Shown in pieces: positions 52,462 through 64,000 of a DNA stretch of 64,000 bases; position 1 is the first letter of the stretch; each line of letters begins with the position of its first letter. The position numbers were made by a program, and so were the translations under genes. The notes under the pieces are model-generated. The model was not told where the DNA came from, made no database searches, and was given only the letters and a program-made list of their open reading frames with translations. This DNA is from Marichromatium gracile (lineage in GTDB: Bacteria > Pseudomonadota > Gammaproteobacteria > Chromatiales > Chromatiaceae): NCBI RefSeq assembly GCF_004343155.1, contig NZ_SMDC01000008.1:1-64000 (forward strand), given 5' to 3'.

Positions 52462-52768
52462 CGCGCTCGCCACCCGAGGCGGTGCGTGCTTGCTGCTCGA
52501 TCGCCACGCTCGCCATCGGTCATGCCGCGCGGCGCGCGGATGCGATGGCGGGGAGCGGCTGAGTGCGGGGATGACATGCGCGCTGGACTCCGGGCGGTGG
52601 GCAGGATACGCCGCGGTCGGCATACCGCGTGCGAGGGTGCCGACCTGGTGCTGGGTGGTGGGCTTAACTCCCTAATTATATGGGGCGATGGGTGCGCCTC
52701 GCTGTGATTCGAGGCGCATTCGGGTCGACCCCTTGCGGCTGTGGTCGGCGTGTTGCCCGCCGGATCCT
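52462..52768 (-). promoter_or_regulatory. Region upstream of the kinase operon
   Basis: 307 bases between nadB and the kinase gene, both on the minus strand. A perfect minus-strand TATAAT lies at 52675-52680 inside an AT-rich island that stands out in this GC-rich sequence, about 215 bases before the kinase start. I see no matching -35 hexamer. No gene or terminator-like T-run was recognised. Confidence 0.4.
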
Positions 52769-54397
<1,629 letters not shown>

Positions 54398-54753
54398 GGT
54401 CGGGACTCGCTGCAATAGGGAACAGGGATGGTTCAACGCCGGTCTCGGGTTGTGCTCGGGGCCGGAGTCGTCTCCACGCTGCGGCGCGGGGCAGCCTTCA
54501 TTTTTATGCCGCCGGGGTCGGGAAATCCAGTCCGCACGCCGTGCCACTGCCGTGTCGTGACGATGGCGGCGACCGATCGATGGGGCCGTGAGCGTTGCAC
54601 GGACTTGCCGCTTCGAGCGATTCCGGTCAGGATTGCATGCTTTGATTCGCACGGTCGGGGTCGGATTTTTGCGGCCCTGTCCGAAGAACTTCCTAACCGG
54701 GGAGCTGTCCATGCCAACGGAGCCGATGGTCGGGGGACCGGCGGTCGTGACCC
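54398..54753. promoter_or_regulatory. Divergent nadB-rpoE intergenic region
   Basis: 356 bases with no gene. It contains the candidate sigma-E promoter (54686-54713) for the rpoE operon. I see no clear NadB regulator site or minus-strand promoter. Confidence 0.5.
54686..54713 (+). promoter_or_regulatory. Putative autoregulated sigma-E promoter of rpoE
   Basis: GAACTT at 54686-54691 is followed after 16 bases by TCCAT (54708-54712). This matches the RpoE promoter layout (GGAACTT, N15-16, GTCNAA-like) in the -35 hexamer and spacing, with a weaker -10. It is 41 bases before the rpoE start. Autoregulation of rpoE by its own product is well known in this group. Confidence 0.6.
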
Positions 54754-55332
54754 ATGTCTGAGCGTCAGGCCGATCAGGAGCTGGTCGAGCGCGCCCAGGC
54801 CGGTGACAAACGCGCCTTCGACCTCTTGGTGCTGAAGTACCAGCAGAAGATCTCCAACCTGATCTCGCGCTATCTGCGCGACCCGGCGGAGGTGATGGAT
54901 GTCGCCCAGGAGTCCTTCCTCAAGGCCTATCGCGCCTTGCCGGGGTTTCGCGGAGAGAGCGCCTTCTACACCTGGCTCTACCGGATCGCCGTCAACACCG
55001 TCAAGAATCATCTCGTCGCCCAGGGGCGGCGCCCGCCGGGTGGCGATGTCGAGGCCGAGGTGGCCGAGCAGATGGAGGGCGGCGGGCGGTTGCGCGATGG
55101 CGCCACGCCCGAGCGTGAGCTGCTCGGCGACGAGATCGCGCGCACGGTCCAGGCCGCGCTCGACGACCTGCCCGATGACCTGCGCACGGCGATTATGCTG
55201 CGGGAGTTCGAGGGCATGAGCTATGAGGAGATCGCCAATGCCATGGAGTGCCCGATCGGCACCGTGCGCTCGCGCATCTTTCGGGCGCGTGACGCGATCG
55301 ACAAGCGATTGCGTCCGTTGCTCAAGCCCTGA
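54754..55332 (+). CDS. rpoE: RNA polymerase sigma factor RpoE (sigma-E / AlgU)
   Basis: A 192-residue group IV sigma factor. Region 2 reads [11 protein letters not shown], then [14 protein letters not shown] and [13 protein letters not shown]; region 4 reads [20 protein letters not shown], then [12 protein letters not shown]. Length and sequence fit E. coli RpoE (191). It directs transcription of envelope-stress genes including degP. The linked anti-sigma genes rseA and rseB follow. The start is the first ATG after the putative sigma-E promoter. Confidence 0.95.
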   Translation: MSERQADQELVERAQAGDKRAFDLLVLKYQQKISNLISRYLRDPAEVMDVAQESFLKAYRALPGFRGESAFYTWLYRIAVNTVKNHLVAQGRRPPGGDVEAEVAEQMEGGGRLRDGATPERELLGDEIARTVQAALDDLPDDLRTAIMLREFEGMSYEEIANAMECPIGTVRSRIFRARDAIDKRLRPLLKP

Positions 55333-55464
55333 ATATGGGCGTCAACCGCCCGTGCGGCATGTCCGTTCGGGCCTTGGGTGGCCCAGCGCTCGGCTCGCGC
55401 GATGACGCGTGAACCTCGGGTGCAAGGCCGAGACAGCGACAGAACCCAGCGCAGGCGTGAACCA

Positions 55465-56025
55465 ATGACCGAGCTAAGACAACGACTTTCCGAACTCCAA
55501 GACGGCGAACTCGACTCCGCCAGCGCCGGGCGCCTGCTCGACACGCTGGCGCACGATGACGCGTTGCGCCAGACCTGGGCGCGCTACCAGATGATCGGTC
55601 ACGCCATCCGCGGCGAGCGACTCGATCCGTCGTGCGCCGGGGTGGCCGATGCGGTGCGTGAGCAGGTGGTGGCCGACGCCCTGGTGTTCCATCAGCGCCA
55701 TCGCTTCCAGCCGCGCCGCGCGCTGGCGCCGGCAGCGGGGATGGCGCTGGCCGCCGCCGCGGCCTTCGTCGCGGTGTTCGCGGTGCCGCCGCTGTTTCTC
55801 CAGGGCGGCGACCGGCTCGAGGGCGGCTTCCCGGCCACGGCGCAGCATCAGGCACCGCCGCCTGCGGTGGTCACCGTCGGCGACGGGCGCTGGGGCATCG
55901 ATCGCCCGGATCTCGCCAACAAGCTCGATCTGTTCCTGGTCACTCATCAAGACACGGCCTCCGCCAGCGGGGCCAAGGGCATGCTGCCTTATGCGACCTT
56001 CGTCGGTTATGAATCGCCTCGCTAG
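55465..56025 (+). CDS. rseA: Anti-sigma-E factor RseA
   Basis: A 186-residue membrane anti-sigma factor. The N-terminal RseA domain (LRQRLSELQDGELDSA, then WARYQMIGHAIRGE) binds RpoE in the cytoplasm. One membrane helix lies at about 90-112, and a periplasmic tail of about 75 residues would be cut by the DegS/RseP cascade. The ATG at 55465 was chosen because the anti-sigma domain starts there; an earlier start would add 29 Arg-rich residues. A 132-base gap separates it from rpoE, and it overlaps rseB by 17 bases. Confidence 0.9.
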   Translation: MTELRQRLSELQDGELDSASAGRLLDTLAHDDALRQTWARYQMIGHAIRGERLDPSCAGVADAVREQVVADALVFHQRHRFQPRRALAPAAGMALAAAAAFVAVFAVPPLFLQGGDRLEGGFPATAQHQAPPPAVVTVGDGRWGIDRPDLANKLDLFLVTHQDTASASGAKGMLPYATFVGYESPR

Positions 56026-56983
56026 TCCCCGGTCGACCGGTCGGGTCTGCCTGCTCCTGCTGTGTCTGAGCACGCCCCTGGCCGGGGCGTCGGGAGAGCA
56101 GGCGCGCATGCGCTCCGATGCGCCGGTCGCCGAGTTGCTCGACCGGATGTCCGAGGCGCTGCGCGCGCTCAGCTACGAGGGCACCCTGGTCTATCTCCAT
56201 GACAACCAGCTCGAGACCCTGCACCTGATCCATCGTGTCGCCGCCGGTCACACCCAGGAGCGTCTGGTTGCGCTCAGCGGCCCGGTGCGGGCGCTCTCGC
56301 GCGACTCCCGGCGGGTCAACTGCACCATGCGTGACGGCTACGGCATCTCGGTGCGGAGCGCCGGCGGCGGTGGCGGCCTGATCGACACCAACGGCATCGA
56401 CCCCGAGCGCCTCGGCGAACACTATCGTGTCGAACGGTTGGGGCGGGGGCGGGTGGCCGGGCGCGATACCGAGGTGATCGGCATCATCCCGCGCGATGCG
56501 CTGAGATACGGCTATCGCTTCCATATCGACCGCGCGACCGCGCTGCCGCTCAAATCCGATCTGATCGACCGCTCCGAGCAGGCGCTCGAGCAGCTGATGT
56601 TCGCCACCGTCACCTTCCACCCCGACGACGGCACCGAGCCCGAGGCCGCGCCCCAGGGCGTGCGCGAGGCGCCGGTGACCGAACCGCCGCCGCAATGGCG
56701 GTTCGTCGATCAGCCCACCGGGTTCGAGCTGGTGACCCATCACCGAATCCCACAGGACGACGGCGGCGAGCTCGAGCACTTCCTGTTCACCGACCGGCTC
56801 TCGGCCTACTCGATCTATGTCGAACGGACGGCCACCCCCGGGCTCGAGGGGGCGACCAACATCGGTGCCGTGCATGCCGCCGGGGCCTGGCGCGCCGGTT
56901 ATCAGATCACCGCGGTCGGCGAGGTGCCGGTCGCGACCGTGGAAGCGGCGGTGGCGGGCGTGCGCCGCCACGCCGAGGACTGA
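56009..56983 (+). CDS. rseB: Sigma-E regulatory protein RseB
   Basis: A 324-residue periplasmic protein of the MucB/RseB family. A signal peptide covers about 1-28 (cleavage after AGA). The N-terminal lipid-sensing domain has ALRALSYEGTLVYLHDNQLETL and the C-terminal domain is typical (PTGFELVTHHR, then LFTDRLSAYSIYVE). It shields RseA from proteolysis and releases it when lipids or lipoproteins signal stress. The ATG lies inside the end of rseA; this start gives a proper leader. Confidence 0.92.
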   Translation: MNRLASPRSTGRVCLLLLCLSTPLAGASGEQARMRSDAPVAELLDRMSEALRALSYEGTLVYLHDNQLETLHLIHRVAAGHTQERLVALSGPVRALSRDSRRVNCTMRDGYGISVRSAGGGGGLIDTNGIDPERLGEHYRVERLGRGRVAGRDTEVIGIIPRDALRYGYRFHIDRATALPLKSDLIDRSEQALEQLMFATVTFHPDDGTEPEAAPQGVREAPVTEPPPQWRFVDQPTGFELVTHHRIPQDDGGELEHFLFTDRLSAYSIYVERTATPGLEGATNIGAVHAAGAWRAGYQITAVGEVPVATVEAAVAGVRRHAED

Positions 56984-56986
56984 ACC

Positions 56987-57457
56987 ATGATCGAAGAACA
57001 GGGGCGGGTGATCGCCCGCGACGGTGATCACGTTCGCGTCCGGACCCAGCGGCGCAGCGTCTGTGGCGGTTGTGCCGCGCGTGGCGCCTGTGGCACATCG
57101 TTGCTCGAGCGGCTGTTCTCGCGGCGCGCCGCCGAGGTCCGCGCACGTGATCGGATCGGGGTCGAGGTCGGCGACGAGGTGGTCCTGGCGATCTCGGCTC
57201 AGGGCGTGCTTCGGCTCTCGCTCGCGGCCTATCTGGCGCCGACCCTGGGGCTGGTGCTCGGTGCCGTGGCGGGAAACGCACTCGGTGGCGCCGCGTCCGA
57301 TCCGCTGGGGTTGCTCGGGGCCGGTTTGGGTCTTACTCTCGCACTGGTGTGGCTTCGCGGCTACAGTCGTGCCCTGGCCCGGGATCCATCACGCCAGCCG
57401 GAGGTGATCCGTCGTCTCGGCGCCGAGCCGCTGCGGGTGACCTTGCTCGAGCCCTGA
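56987..57457 (+). CDS. rseC: RseC/MucC family redox-associated membrane protein
   Basis: A 156-residue protein with an N-terminal cysteine cluster (CGGCAARGAC, residues 24-33) and two membrane helices (about 74-97 and 100-122). Members of this family (RseC, RsxC-associated) affect SoxR reduction and envelope stress signalling; the cysteines may hold an iron-sulfur cluster. It starts three bases after rseB, in the standard rpoE-rseABC order. Confidence 0.9.
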   Translation: MIEEQGRVIARDGDHVRVRTQRRSVCGGCAARGACGTSLLERLFSRRAAEVRARDRIGVEVGDEVVLAISAQGVLRLSLAAYLAPTLGLVLGAVAGNALGGAASDPLGLLGAGLGLTLALVWLRGYSRALARDPSRQPEVIRRLGAEPLRVTLLEP

Positions 57458-57544
57458 CGGCTGATTGCGCCCGTCGCTCCAGGCGCCCGCGAACCCGCCA
57501 GCCAAGCGGCCCCGGCCGCGCCGATGAATCATTGAGGAGCAACC

Positions 57545-58966
57545 ATGCGCTCGAAACCCCGTCTCTCGCTCGCTCTGACCACCTTGCTCTGCTGCGCCCT
57601 GGCGCCGGGGATGGCCGTCGGGCGTACCCTGCCGGACTTCGCCAGCCTGGTTGCCGAGAACGGCCCCTCGGTGGTCAACATCAGCACCAAGCAGCACACG
57701 TCCTCGGTCTCCGAGATGCACGGCTTCACCATCCCCGACCTGCCCGACGAGGGGCCGCTGCGCGACTTCTTCGATCGCTTCTTCGGCGAGGAGGGCGAGC
57801 TGCCCGACGACATCGAGTCGCGCTCGCTCGGCTCCGGCTTCATCGTCTCCTCCGACGGCTTCGTGATGACCAACTCGCACGTCGTCGAGGGCGCCGACGA
57901 GATCGTGGTGCGTACCAGCGATCGGCGCGAGTTCGTCGCCGATCTGGTCGGCACCGACAAGCGCAGCGATATCGCGCTGCTCAAGGTCGACGCCGAGGGC
58001 CTGCCGGCGGTGCGCATCGGTTCCTCCAAGGATCTCCAGGTCGGTGAATGGGTGCTGGCGATCGGCTCGCCCTTCGGCTTCGAGTCCTCGGCCACCGCCG
58101 GTATCGTCAGCGCCAAGGGGCGTAACCTGCCCTCGGAGAACTATGTCCCCTTCATCCAGACCGATGTCGCCATCAATCCCGGTAACTCAGGGGGGCCGCT
58201 GTTCGATCTCGATGGCCGCGTGGTCGGCATCAACAGCCAGATCTACAGCCGCACCGGCGGTTTCATGGGGTTGTCGTTCGCGATCCCGATCGATGTCGCC
58301 ATGGATGTGATCGAACAGCTCAAGACCAAGGGGCGCGTGACCCGTGGCTGGCTCGGGGTGATGATCCAGGACGTCACCCGCGAACTGGCCGCGAGCTTCG
58401 GCCTCAAGCAGCCGCGCGGCGCGCTGGTCGCCGAGGTGTTGGCCGACAGCCCGGCGGCGGCGGCCGGGTTGCGCCCGGGCGACGTGATCCTCGCCTTCGA
58501 CGGCAAGGACGTGCTCACCTCCAGCGCCTTGCCGCCGCTGGTCGGGGTGACGCCGATCGGTGAGCAGGCCGAACTCAGGGTGCTGCGTCGTGGCGAGCGG
58601 ATCAGCCTCTCGGTCACCATCGCCGAGCTGCCCGAGGAGGACGCCTTCGCCGCGCCGCCGGCGCTCGATGAGACCCCGGCCAACCGTATCGGCCTGGTGG
58701 TGCGCGCCATCGCCCCGGAGCAGCGCGAGCACTTCGGCGTCGAGCAGGGCGGGGTGATGGTCGAGGCCCTCGAACCCGGCCCGGCCGAGCGCGCCGGGCT
58801 GCGCGCCGGCGACCTCATCCTGATGCTCGACGGCCAGCCGGTCGCCGACCCCGCCGATTTCGAGCAGATCCTCGCCGGGATCGAGCCGGGGCGCTCGGTG
58901 GCGGTGCTGGTGCAACGCAGCGACGGGCGGATGTTCTTCGCCATCCGCATGCCCGACCCCGAATGA
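57545..58966 (+). CDS. degP: Periplasmic serine protease of the Do/HtrA family
   Basis: A 473-residue DegP/MucD-type protease-chaperone. A signal peptide (about 1-26) is followed by a trypsin-like domain with the catalytic triad H112 (TNSHVV), D142 (SDIALLK) and S215 (GNSGGP). Two PDZ domains follow (about 265-360 and 380-470). It degrades or refolds damaged envelope proteins. In pseudomonads the last gene of the algU operon is mucD, so this position fits MucD/DegP. It lies 87 bases after rseC with a GAGGAGC box before the start. Confidence 0.93.
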   Translation: MRSKPRLSLALTTLLCCALAPGMAVGRTLPDFASLVAENGPSVVNISTKQHTSSVSEMHGFTIPDLPDEGPLRDFFDRFFGEEGELPDDIESRSLGSGFIVSSDGFVMTNSHVVEGADEIVVRTSDRREFVADLVGTDKRSDIALLKVDAEGLPAVRIGSSKDLQVGEWVLAIGSPFGFESSATAGIVSAKGRNLPSENYVPFIQTDVAINPGNSGGPLFDLDGRVVGINSQIYSRTGGFMGLSFAIPIDVAMDVIEQLKTKGRVTRGWLGVMIQDVTRELAASFGLKQPRGALVAEVLADSPAAAAGLRPGDVILAFDGKDVLTSSALPPLVGVTPIGEQAELRVLRRGERISLSVTIAELPEEDAFAAPPALDETPANRIGLVVRAIAPEQREHFGVEQGGVMVEALEPGPAERAGLRAGDLILMLDGQPVADPADFEQILAGIEPGRSVAVLVQRSDGRMFFAIRMPDPE

Positions 58967-58981
58967 TCCGGGCATCGGCCC

Positions 58982-59045
58982 CGGCCAGCGCGGCTATCCT
59001 CTTCGCTGGCCGCTGGCCGCTGGCCGCTGGCCGCTGGCCGCTGCC
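58982..59045 (+). repeat. Hairpin plus CGCTGGC heptamer array behind degP
   Basis: CGGCCAGCG (58982-58990) pairs with CGCTGGCCG (59004-59012) over nine bases around a 13-base loop, 15 bases after the degP stop. The right arm is the first unit of a six-copy CGCTGGC array (59004-59045; the last copy has one change). The family form is CAGCGGC on the minus strand. It may end or stabilise the degP message, although no T-run follows. Confidence 0.85.
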
Positions 59046-59167
59046 TGATGCGCCGTCCCCCGCGCCTCTGGTAAGATGAGCGGCTATCTGTCGCGATGCC
59101 GCGCCCTCAACCGGGCGGCATCGCGATCACTCGCATTCATCAGCCGCTGGGCGCACACGCAATCCCG

Positions 59168-60970
<1,803 letters not shown>

Positions 60971-60977
60971 GCCCGCC

Positions 60978-61002
60978 GGCCGCGCGCCCGGTGCGCGCGG
61001 CC
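60978..61002 (+). terminator. GC-rich hairpin between lepA and lepB
   Basis: GGCCGCGCGC and GCGCGCGGCC pair perfectly over ten bases around the loop CCGGT, seven bases after the lepA stop. No T-run follows, so full termination is doubtful; it may reduce read-through into lepB. Confidence 0.5.
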
Positions 61003-61112
61003 CCGGCGCCCGTCACTCGCCGCTCGCCCGTTCGGGTGGACGCGCCCGCCGTCGCCTGTCGCCCCCCGGGGCACGGACCATCCCCTAAGGACCAAGAGAC
61101 CCTGCAGACGCA

Positions 61113-61931
61113 ATGACCAACTTCGACTTTCCCGCCTTCCTGGTGCTGGCCTCCGTGGTGACCGGCGCGATCTGGCTGCTCGACGCGCGCTGGCTTGCCC
61201 CGCGTCGCCGTGCCGCCGCCGGTGGCGCCCCGGTCAAGGAGCCGGTGGTGGTGGAGTATGCGCGCGCCTTCTTCCCGGTGATCTTCGCGGTGCTGATCCT
61301 GCGCTCGTTCGTGGTCGAGCCCTTCCGCATCCCCTCGAACTCGATGATGCCGACCCTGCTCACCGGTGACTTCATCCTGGTCAACAAGTACGCCTACGGG
61401 CTGCGTCTGCCGGTGCTCAACGCCAAGTTCGTCGACATCGGCGAGCCCGAGCGTGGCGACGTGGTGGTGTTCCGCTTCCCGCTCGACCCCTCGACCGACT
61501 ACATCAAGCGGGTGATCGGGCTGCCCGGCGACGTCATCGGCTATCGCGGCAAGACCGTCTATCTCAACGGCGAGCCGGTGGCCCAGCTGCCGATCGGGCG
61601 CTACACTGGTGTCGGCTCCGGGCGAGAGATGACCGGCGCGCGCGAGGCCCTCGAGAGCCTCGACGGGGTCGAGCACAGCATCCTTACCCGTTCGCGCGCC
61701 CCCGATCTGCCGCCCGGCTGCCGGGTGCTCGCCTTCGGTTCGGTCAAGGTGCCGGAGGGGCAGTACTTCGTGATGGGTGACAATCGCGACAACAGCAACG
61801 ACAGTCGCTGCTGGGGCTTCGTCCCGGAGGAGAATCTGGTCGGCAAGGCGTTCGGCATCTGGATGCACTGGGACGGTGCCCGCGACGGCCTGCCGATCGC
61901 CTGGTCGCGACTCGGCGACGGAATCGACTGA
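61113..61931 (+). CDS. lepB: Signal peptidase I
   Basis: A 272-residue membrane serine protease that removes signal peptides. Two N-terminal helices (about 7-23 and 47-65) are followed by the catalytic S77 in PSNSMMPTL and K132 in YIKRVIGLPGD, with the GDNRDNSNDSR box near the C-terminus. Length and motifs match proteobacterial LepB. It lies 142 bases after lepA, in the conserved lepA-lepB-rnc-era order. Confidence 0.95.
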   Translation: MTNFDFPAFLVLASVVTGAIWLLDARWLAPRRRAAAGGAPVKEPVVVEYARAFFPVIFAVLILRSFVVEPFRIPSNSMMPTLLTGDFILVNKYAYGLRLPVLNAKFVDIGEPERGDVVVFRFPLDPSTDYIKRVIGLPGDVIGYRGKTVYLNGEPVAQLPIGRYTGVGSGREMTGAREALESLDGVEHSILTRSRAPDLPPGCRVLAFGSVKVPEGQYFVMGDNRDNSNDSRCWGFVPEENLVGKAFGIWMHWDGARDGLPIAWSRLGDGID

Positions 61932-61941
61932 GGTGCGAGCG

Positions 61942-62337
61942 ATGCCGACACGCAGATGCACGACGCCCGCCCGCCGGCAAGCTGGGGCCGGGATCCTCTC
62001 CTTCACGATCCTGGTCGGGCTGGCGGCCTTCTTCATCACCCTGCTGCTCAAGCTCGGGCCGATCTACATGCAGAACCTGACCATCCAGTCGGTGATGGAC
62101 GGGCTCGAGGATCCGGTCGAGCCGGTGGGCAGGAATCCGCGCAAGATCACCGACTATCTCATGCGCAATCTCGACATCAACGGGATCACCTCGGTCTCGG
62201 CGCAGGAGTTCGTCATCAAGCGGACCGATGCCGATCGATTCAGCGTGGTCCTCGAGTATGAACGTCGCACGCATCTGTTCTTCAACGTCGATGTCGTGCT
62301 CACGTTCCACAATCAGGTGGAAATCAGCACTCAGTGA
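61942..62337 (+). CDS. DUF4845 domain membrane protein
   Basis: A 131-residue protein with one membrane helix (about 19-40) and a small periplasmic DUF4845 domain (SVMDGLEDP, then DINGITSVSAQEF and LEYERRTHLFFNVDV). It is a regular neighbour of lepB and rnc in gammaproteobacteria; function is unknown. It starts ten bases after lepB and its stop overlaps the GTG start of rnc. Confidence 0.88.
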   Translation: MPTRRCTTPARRQAGAGILSFTILVGLAAFFITLLLKLGPIYMQNLTIQSVMDGLEDPVEPVGRNPRKITDYLMRNLDINGITSVSAQEFVIKRTDADRFSVVLEYERRTHLFFNVDVVLTFHNQVEISTQ

Positions 62338-63011
62338 ATGCAGACCCCAGACGGCTGGCCCGTGTGCTCGGGCACGAGTTCGCCCGCCCCGAACTGCTCG
62401 AACAGGCCCTGACGCACCGCAGCGTCGGCCCGAACAACAACGAACGTCTCGAATTCCTCGGCGATGCCCTGATCGGGCTGCTGATCGCCGAGGCGCTCGG
62501 CCATCGCTTCCCCGAGGCCGACGAAGGCACGCTCAGCCGTCTGCGCGCGAGCCTGGTCAAGCGCGAGTCGCTGGCCAAGCTCGCCCGCGGCATCGAGCTG
62601 GGCGACTACATGCGCCTGGGGGCGGGGGAGCTGCGCACCGGCGGTCACGCCCGCGACTCGATCCTCGCCGATGCCCTGGAGGCGGTGCTCGGCGCCGTCT
62701 ATCTCGACGGTGGCTTCGCCGTGGCCAATACCGTGGTGGCCAAGCTGTTCGCCGAGCGCCTCGAGCAGACCAGCATCGACCGTTCCGGAAAGGACCCCAA
62801 GACCCGGCTGCAGGAGTTCCTCCAGGCCCACAAGCGGCCGTTGCCGGGCTATACGGTGATCACCATCGAGGGTGATCAGCATGCACAATCCTTCACCGTG
62901 GTCTGTGCGCTCGGCGATGCCGATCTGACCACCCGAGGCACCGGCACCAGCCGGCGCCGTGCCGAACAGGCGGCCGCCGAGGCCATGCTGGAGATCCTCG
63001 AACATGAATGA
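62334..63011 (+). CDS. rnc: Ribonuclease III
   Basis: A 225-residue double-strand-specific endoribonuclease that processes rRNA and mRNA. The catalytic signature NERLEFLGDALIGLL (about 37-51) and the second metal site DALEAVLGAVYLDGG are intact; a dsRNA-binding domain covers about 153-222. The GTG start overlaps the DUF4845 stop (GTGA); it gives the expected N-terminus, and no ATG lies near. Its end overlaps era by eight bases. Confidence 0.95.
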   Translation: MNADPRRLARVLGHEFARPELLEQALTHRSVGPNNNERLEFLGDALIGLLIAEALGHRFPEADEGTLSRLRASLVKRESLAKLARGIELGDYMRLGAGELRTGGHARDSILADALEAVLGAVYLDGGFAVANTVVAKLFAERLEQTSIDRSGKDPKTRLQEFLQAHKRPLPGYTVITIEGDQHAQSFTVVCALGDADLTTRGTGTSRRRAEQAAAEAMLEILEHE

Positions 63012-63906
63012 CGCCATCACCGGTCGCTGCGGCACCGTCGCCATCGTCGGGCGCCCCAACGTCGGCAAGTCGACGCTGCTCAACCGCATCCTCGGTCAGA
63101 AGCTCGCGATCACCTCGCACAAGGCGCAGACCACGCGCCACTCCATCCTCGGGGTCAAGAGCCGCGCCGAGGGACAGATCCTGTTCGTCGACACCCCGGG
63201 CATCCATCGTCGCGGCGAGAGTGCGCTCAACCGCTATCTCAACCGTACCGCGCGCGCCGCGCTCGCCGACACCGACCTGATCCTGTTCGTGGTCGAGGCG
63301 CTGCGCTGGACCGAGGAGGACGAGCAGGCGCTCGCCGCCGTCGCCCGCGCCGGGGTCGAGTGCATCGCGGTGATCAACAAGGTCGACCGGGTCGAGGACA
63401 AGGAGGCGCTGCTGCCCTTCCTCCAGACCCTGGGCGAGCGTCACGCCTTCCGCGAGCTGTTCCCGGTCTCGGCGGCGCGCGGCAGTCAGGTCGAGGCGCT
63501 GGAGCAGGCGGTGCTCGCCGCGCTCCCCGAGGGCGAGCCGATCTTCCCCGAGGACCAGCTCACCGACCGCTCGGAGCGCTTCTTCGCCGCCGAGCTGCTG
63601 CGCGAACAGCTCACCCAGCGCTATGGCGAGGAGCTGCCGTATCGCACCACGGTCGAGATCGAGCGCTTCGAGGCGGTCGACGGGCGCTATATGATCAACG
63701 CCCTGATCTGGGTCGAGCGCCCGGGACAGAAGGCGATCATCATCGGCAAGCAGGGCGAGTCGCTCAAGGCCACCGCCACCCAGGCGCGTCTGGAGATGCA
63801 GAAGCTCTTCGACTGCCCGGTCCATCTCGAGGTCTGGGTGAAGATCAAGAAGAGCTGGTCGAGCGACGAGGCCGCGCTCGCGCGGCTCGGTTACAGCGAG
63901 GACTGA
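63004..63906 (+). CDS. era: GTPase Era
   Basis: A 300-residue GTPase needed for 16S rRNA maturation and 30S assembly. G1 is GRPNVGKST (about residues 16-24), G3 DTPGIH, G4 NKVD. A C-terminal KH domain carries GQKAIIIGKQGESLK. The length equals E. coli Era (301). It overlaps rnc by eight bases, and recO begins nine bases after it. Confidence 0.96.
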   Translation: MNDAITGRCGTVAIVGRPNVGKSTLLNRILGQKLAITSHKAQTTRHSILGVKSRAEGQILFVDTPGIHRRGESALNRYLNRTARAALADTDLILFVVEALRWTEEDEQALAAVARAGVECIAVINKVDRVEDKEALLPFLQTLGERHAFRELFPVSAARGSQVEALEQAVLAALPEGEPIFPEDQLTDRSERFFAAELLREQLTQRYGEELPYRTTVEIERFEAVDGRYMINALIWVERPGQKAIIIGKQGESLKATATQARLEMQKLFDCPVHLEVWVKIKKSWSSDEAALARLGYSED

Positions 63907-63915
63907 TCGGCGGCG

Positions 63916-64000
63916 GTGAGCGCCAGCGCCTCTCACGGCTTCGTCCTGCACCGGCACGACTATCGCGACACCAGCCTGCTGGTCGAGCTGTTCTGTGTCG
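63916..64000 (+). CDS. recO: DNA repair protein RecO, N-terminal part (runs off the window)
   Basis: Only 28 codons are present. After a GTG start they read HGFVLHRHDYRDTSLLVELF, the typical first strand of RecO's OB fold. RecO helps RecA load onto SSB-coated DNA. The order rnc-era-recO is common in gammaproteobacteria. The start could lie slightly elsewhere, but the frame is clear. Confidence 0.85.
   Translation, partial: MSASASHGFVLHRHDYRDTSLLVELFCV

Noticed and set aside
52675-52680. Full sigma-70 promoter for the kinase operon
   Set aside because: TATAAT is perfect but the expected -35 position has no TTGACA-like hexamer, so I keep it as a tentative -10 only.
60978-61002. Intrinsic terminator ending the lepA transcript completely
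   Set aside because: The stem is strong but no T-run follows, so I list it only as a hairpin with low confidence for termination.

Overview
This window is a GC-rich (roughly two thirds G+C by eye), densely coded stretch of a gammaproteobacterial chromosome. The order rpoE-rseA-rseB-rseC-degP-lepA-lepB-rnc-era-recO is a classic gammaproteobacterial block, and yciV-yciO-M50 protease-trpS-scpA-scpB-rluB is another. The protein style, signalling load and heptamer repeats fit a purple sulfur bacterium of the Chromatiaceae or a close relative; that is an inference, because no photosynthesis or sulfur gene lies here. No rRNA, tRNA, CRISPR array, insertion sequence or prophage was seen.

Layout. 1-8.2 kb: a CAGCCTC heptamer array, hrpB helicase, the pqiABC lipid-transport operon and a chemoreceptor with a C-terminal sensor. 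8.2-11.4 kb: amtB behind a convincing NtrC site and sigma-54-like promoter, a DUF3050 protein and an orphan gene. 11.4-18.1 kb: housekeeping genes (PHP phosphoesterase, yciO, site-2 protease, trpS, scpAB, rluB) and, on the other strand, a hemolysin III-like gene with slyX. 18.1-18.97 kb: a complex noncoding element made of CAGCNNN heptamer arrays, three long direct repeats and a 36-base inverted repeat. 18.97-26.6 kb: two membrane-associated GTPases facing an 1151-residue orphan membrane protein, then a dicarboxylate/amino acid:cation symporter. 27-42.5 kb: an orphan small gene, a Cache-type chemoreceptor, a DUF1566 protein and a full chemotaxis operon (cheY, cheA, cheW, mcp, cheR, cheD, mcp-like, cheB) ending in a STAS/SpoIIE partner-switch pair. 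42.8-52.5 kb: a haem-sensor GGDEF-EAL protein and a convergent operon of two hybrid histidine kinases. 52.8-64 kb: nadB, the sigma-E envelope stress operon with degP, then lepA, lepB, DUF4845, rnc, era and the start of recO.

How it fits together. The centre of the window is a signalling island: four chemoreceptor-type proteins, a complete CheA pathway with CheD and no cheZ, cyclic-di-GMP turnover and two multi-domain phosphorelay kinases. The right end is envelope quality control (RpoE regulon and DegP) joined to protein export (LepB) and RNA/ribosome maturation (Rnc, Era).

The least explained material is the heptamer-repeat system. All arrays share an invariant CAGC followed by three bases that are fixed within a block and differ between blocks. 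One array sits 16 bases upstream of a GTPase start codon and another forms a hairpin just behind degP. Other points for a second look are the GTPase pair with its giant membrane neighbour, a histidine-kinase Hpt domain whose phospho-acceptor histidine appears to be glutamine, and a shared C-terminal tail on CheD and the neighbouring receptor-like protein.
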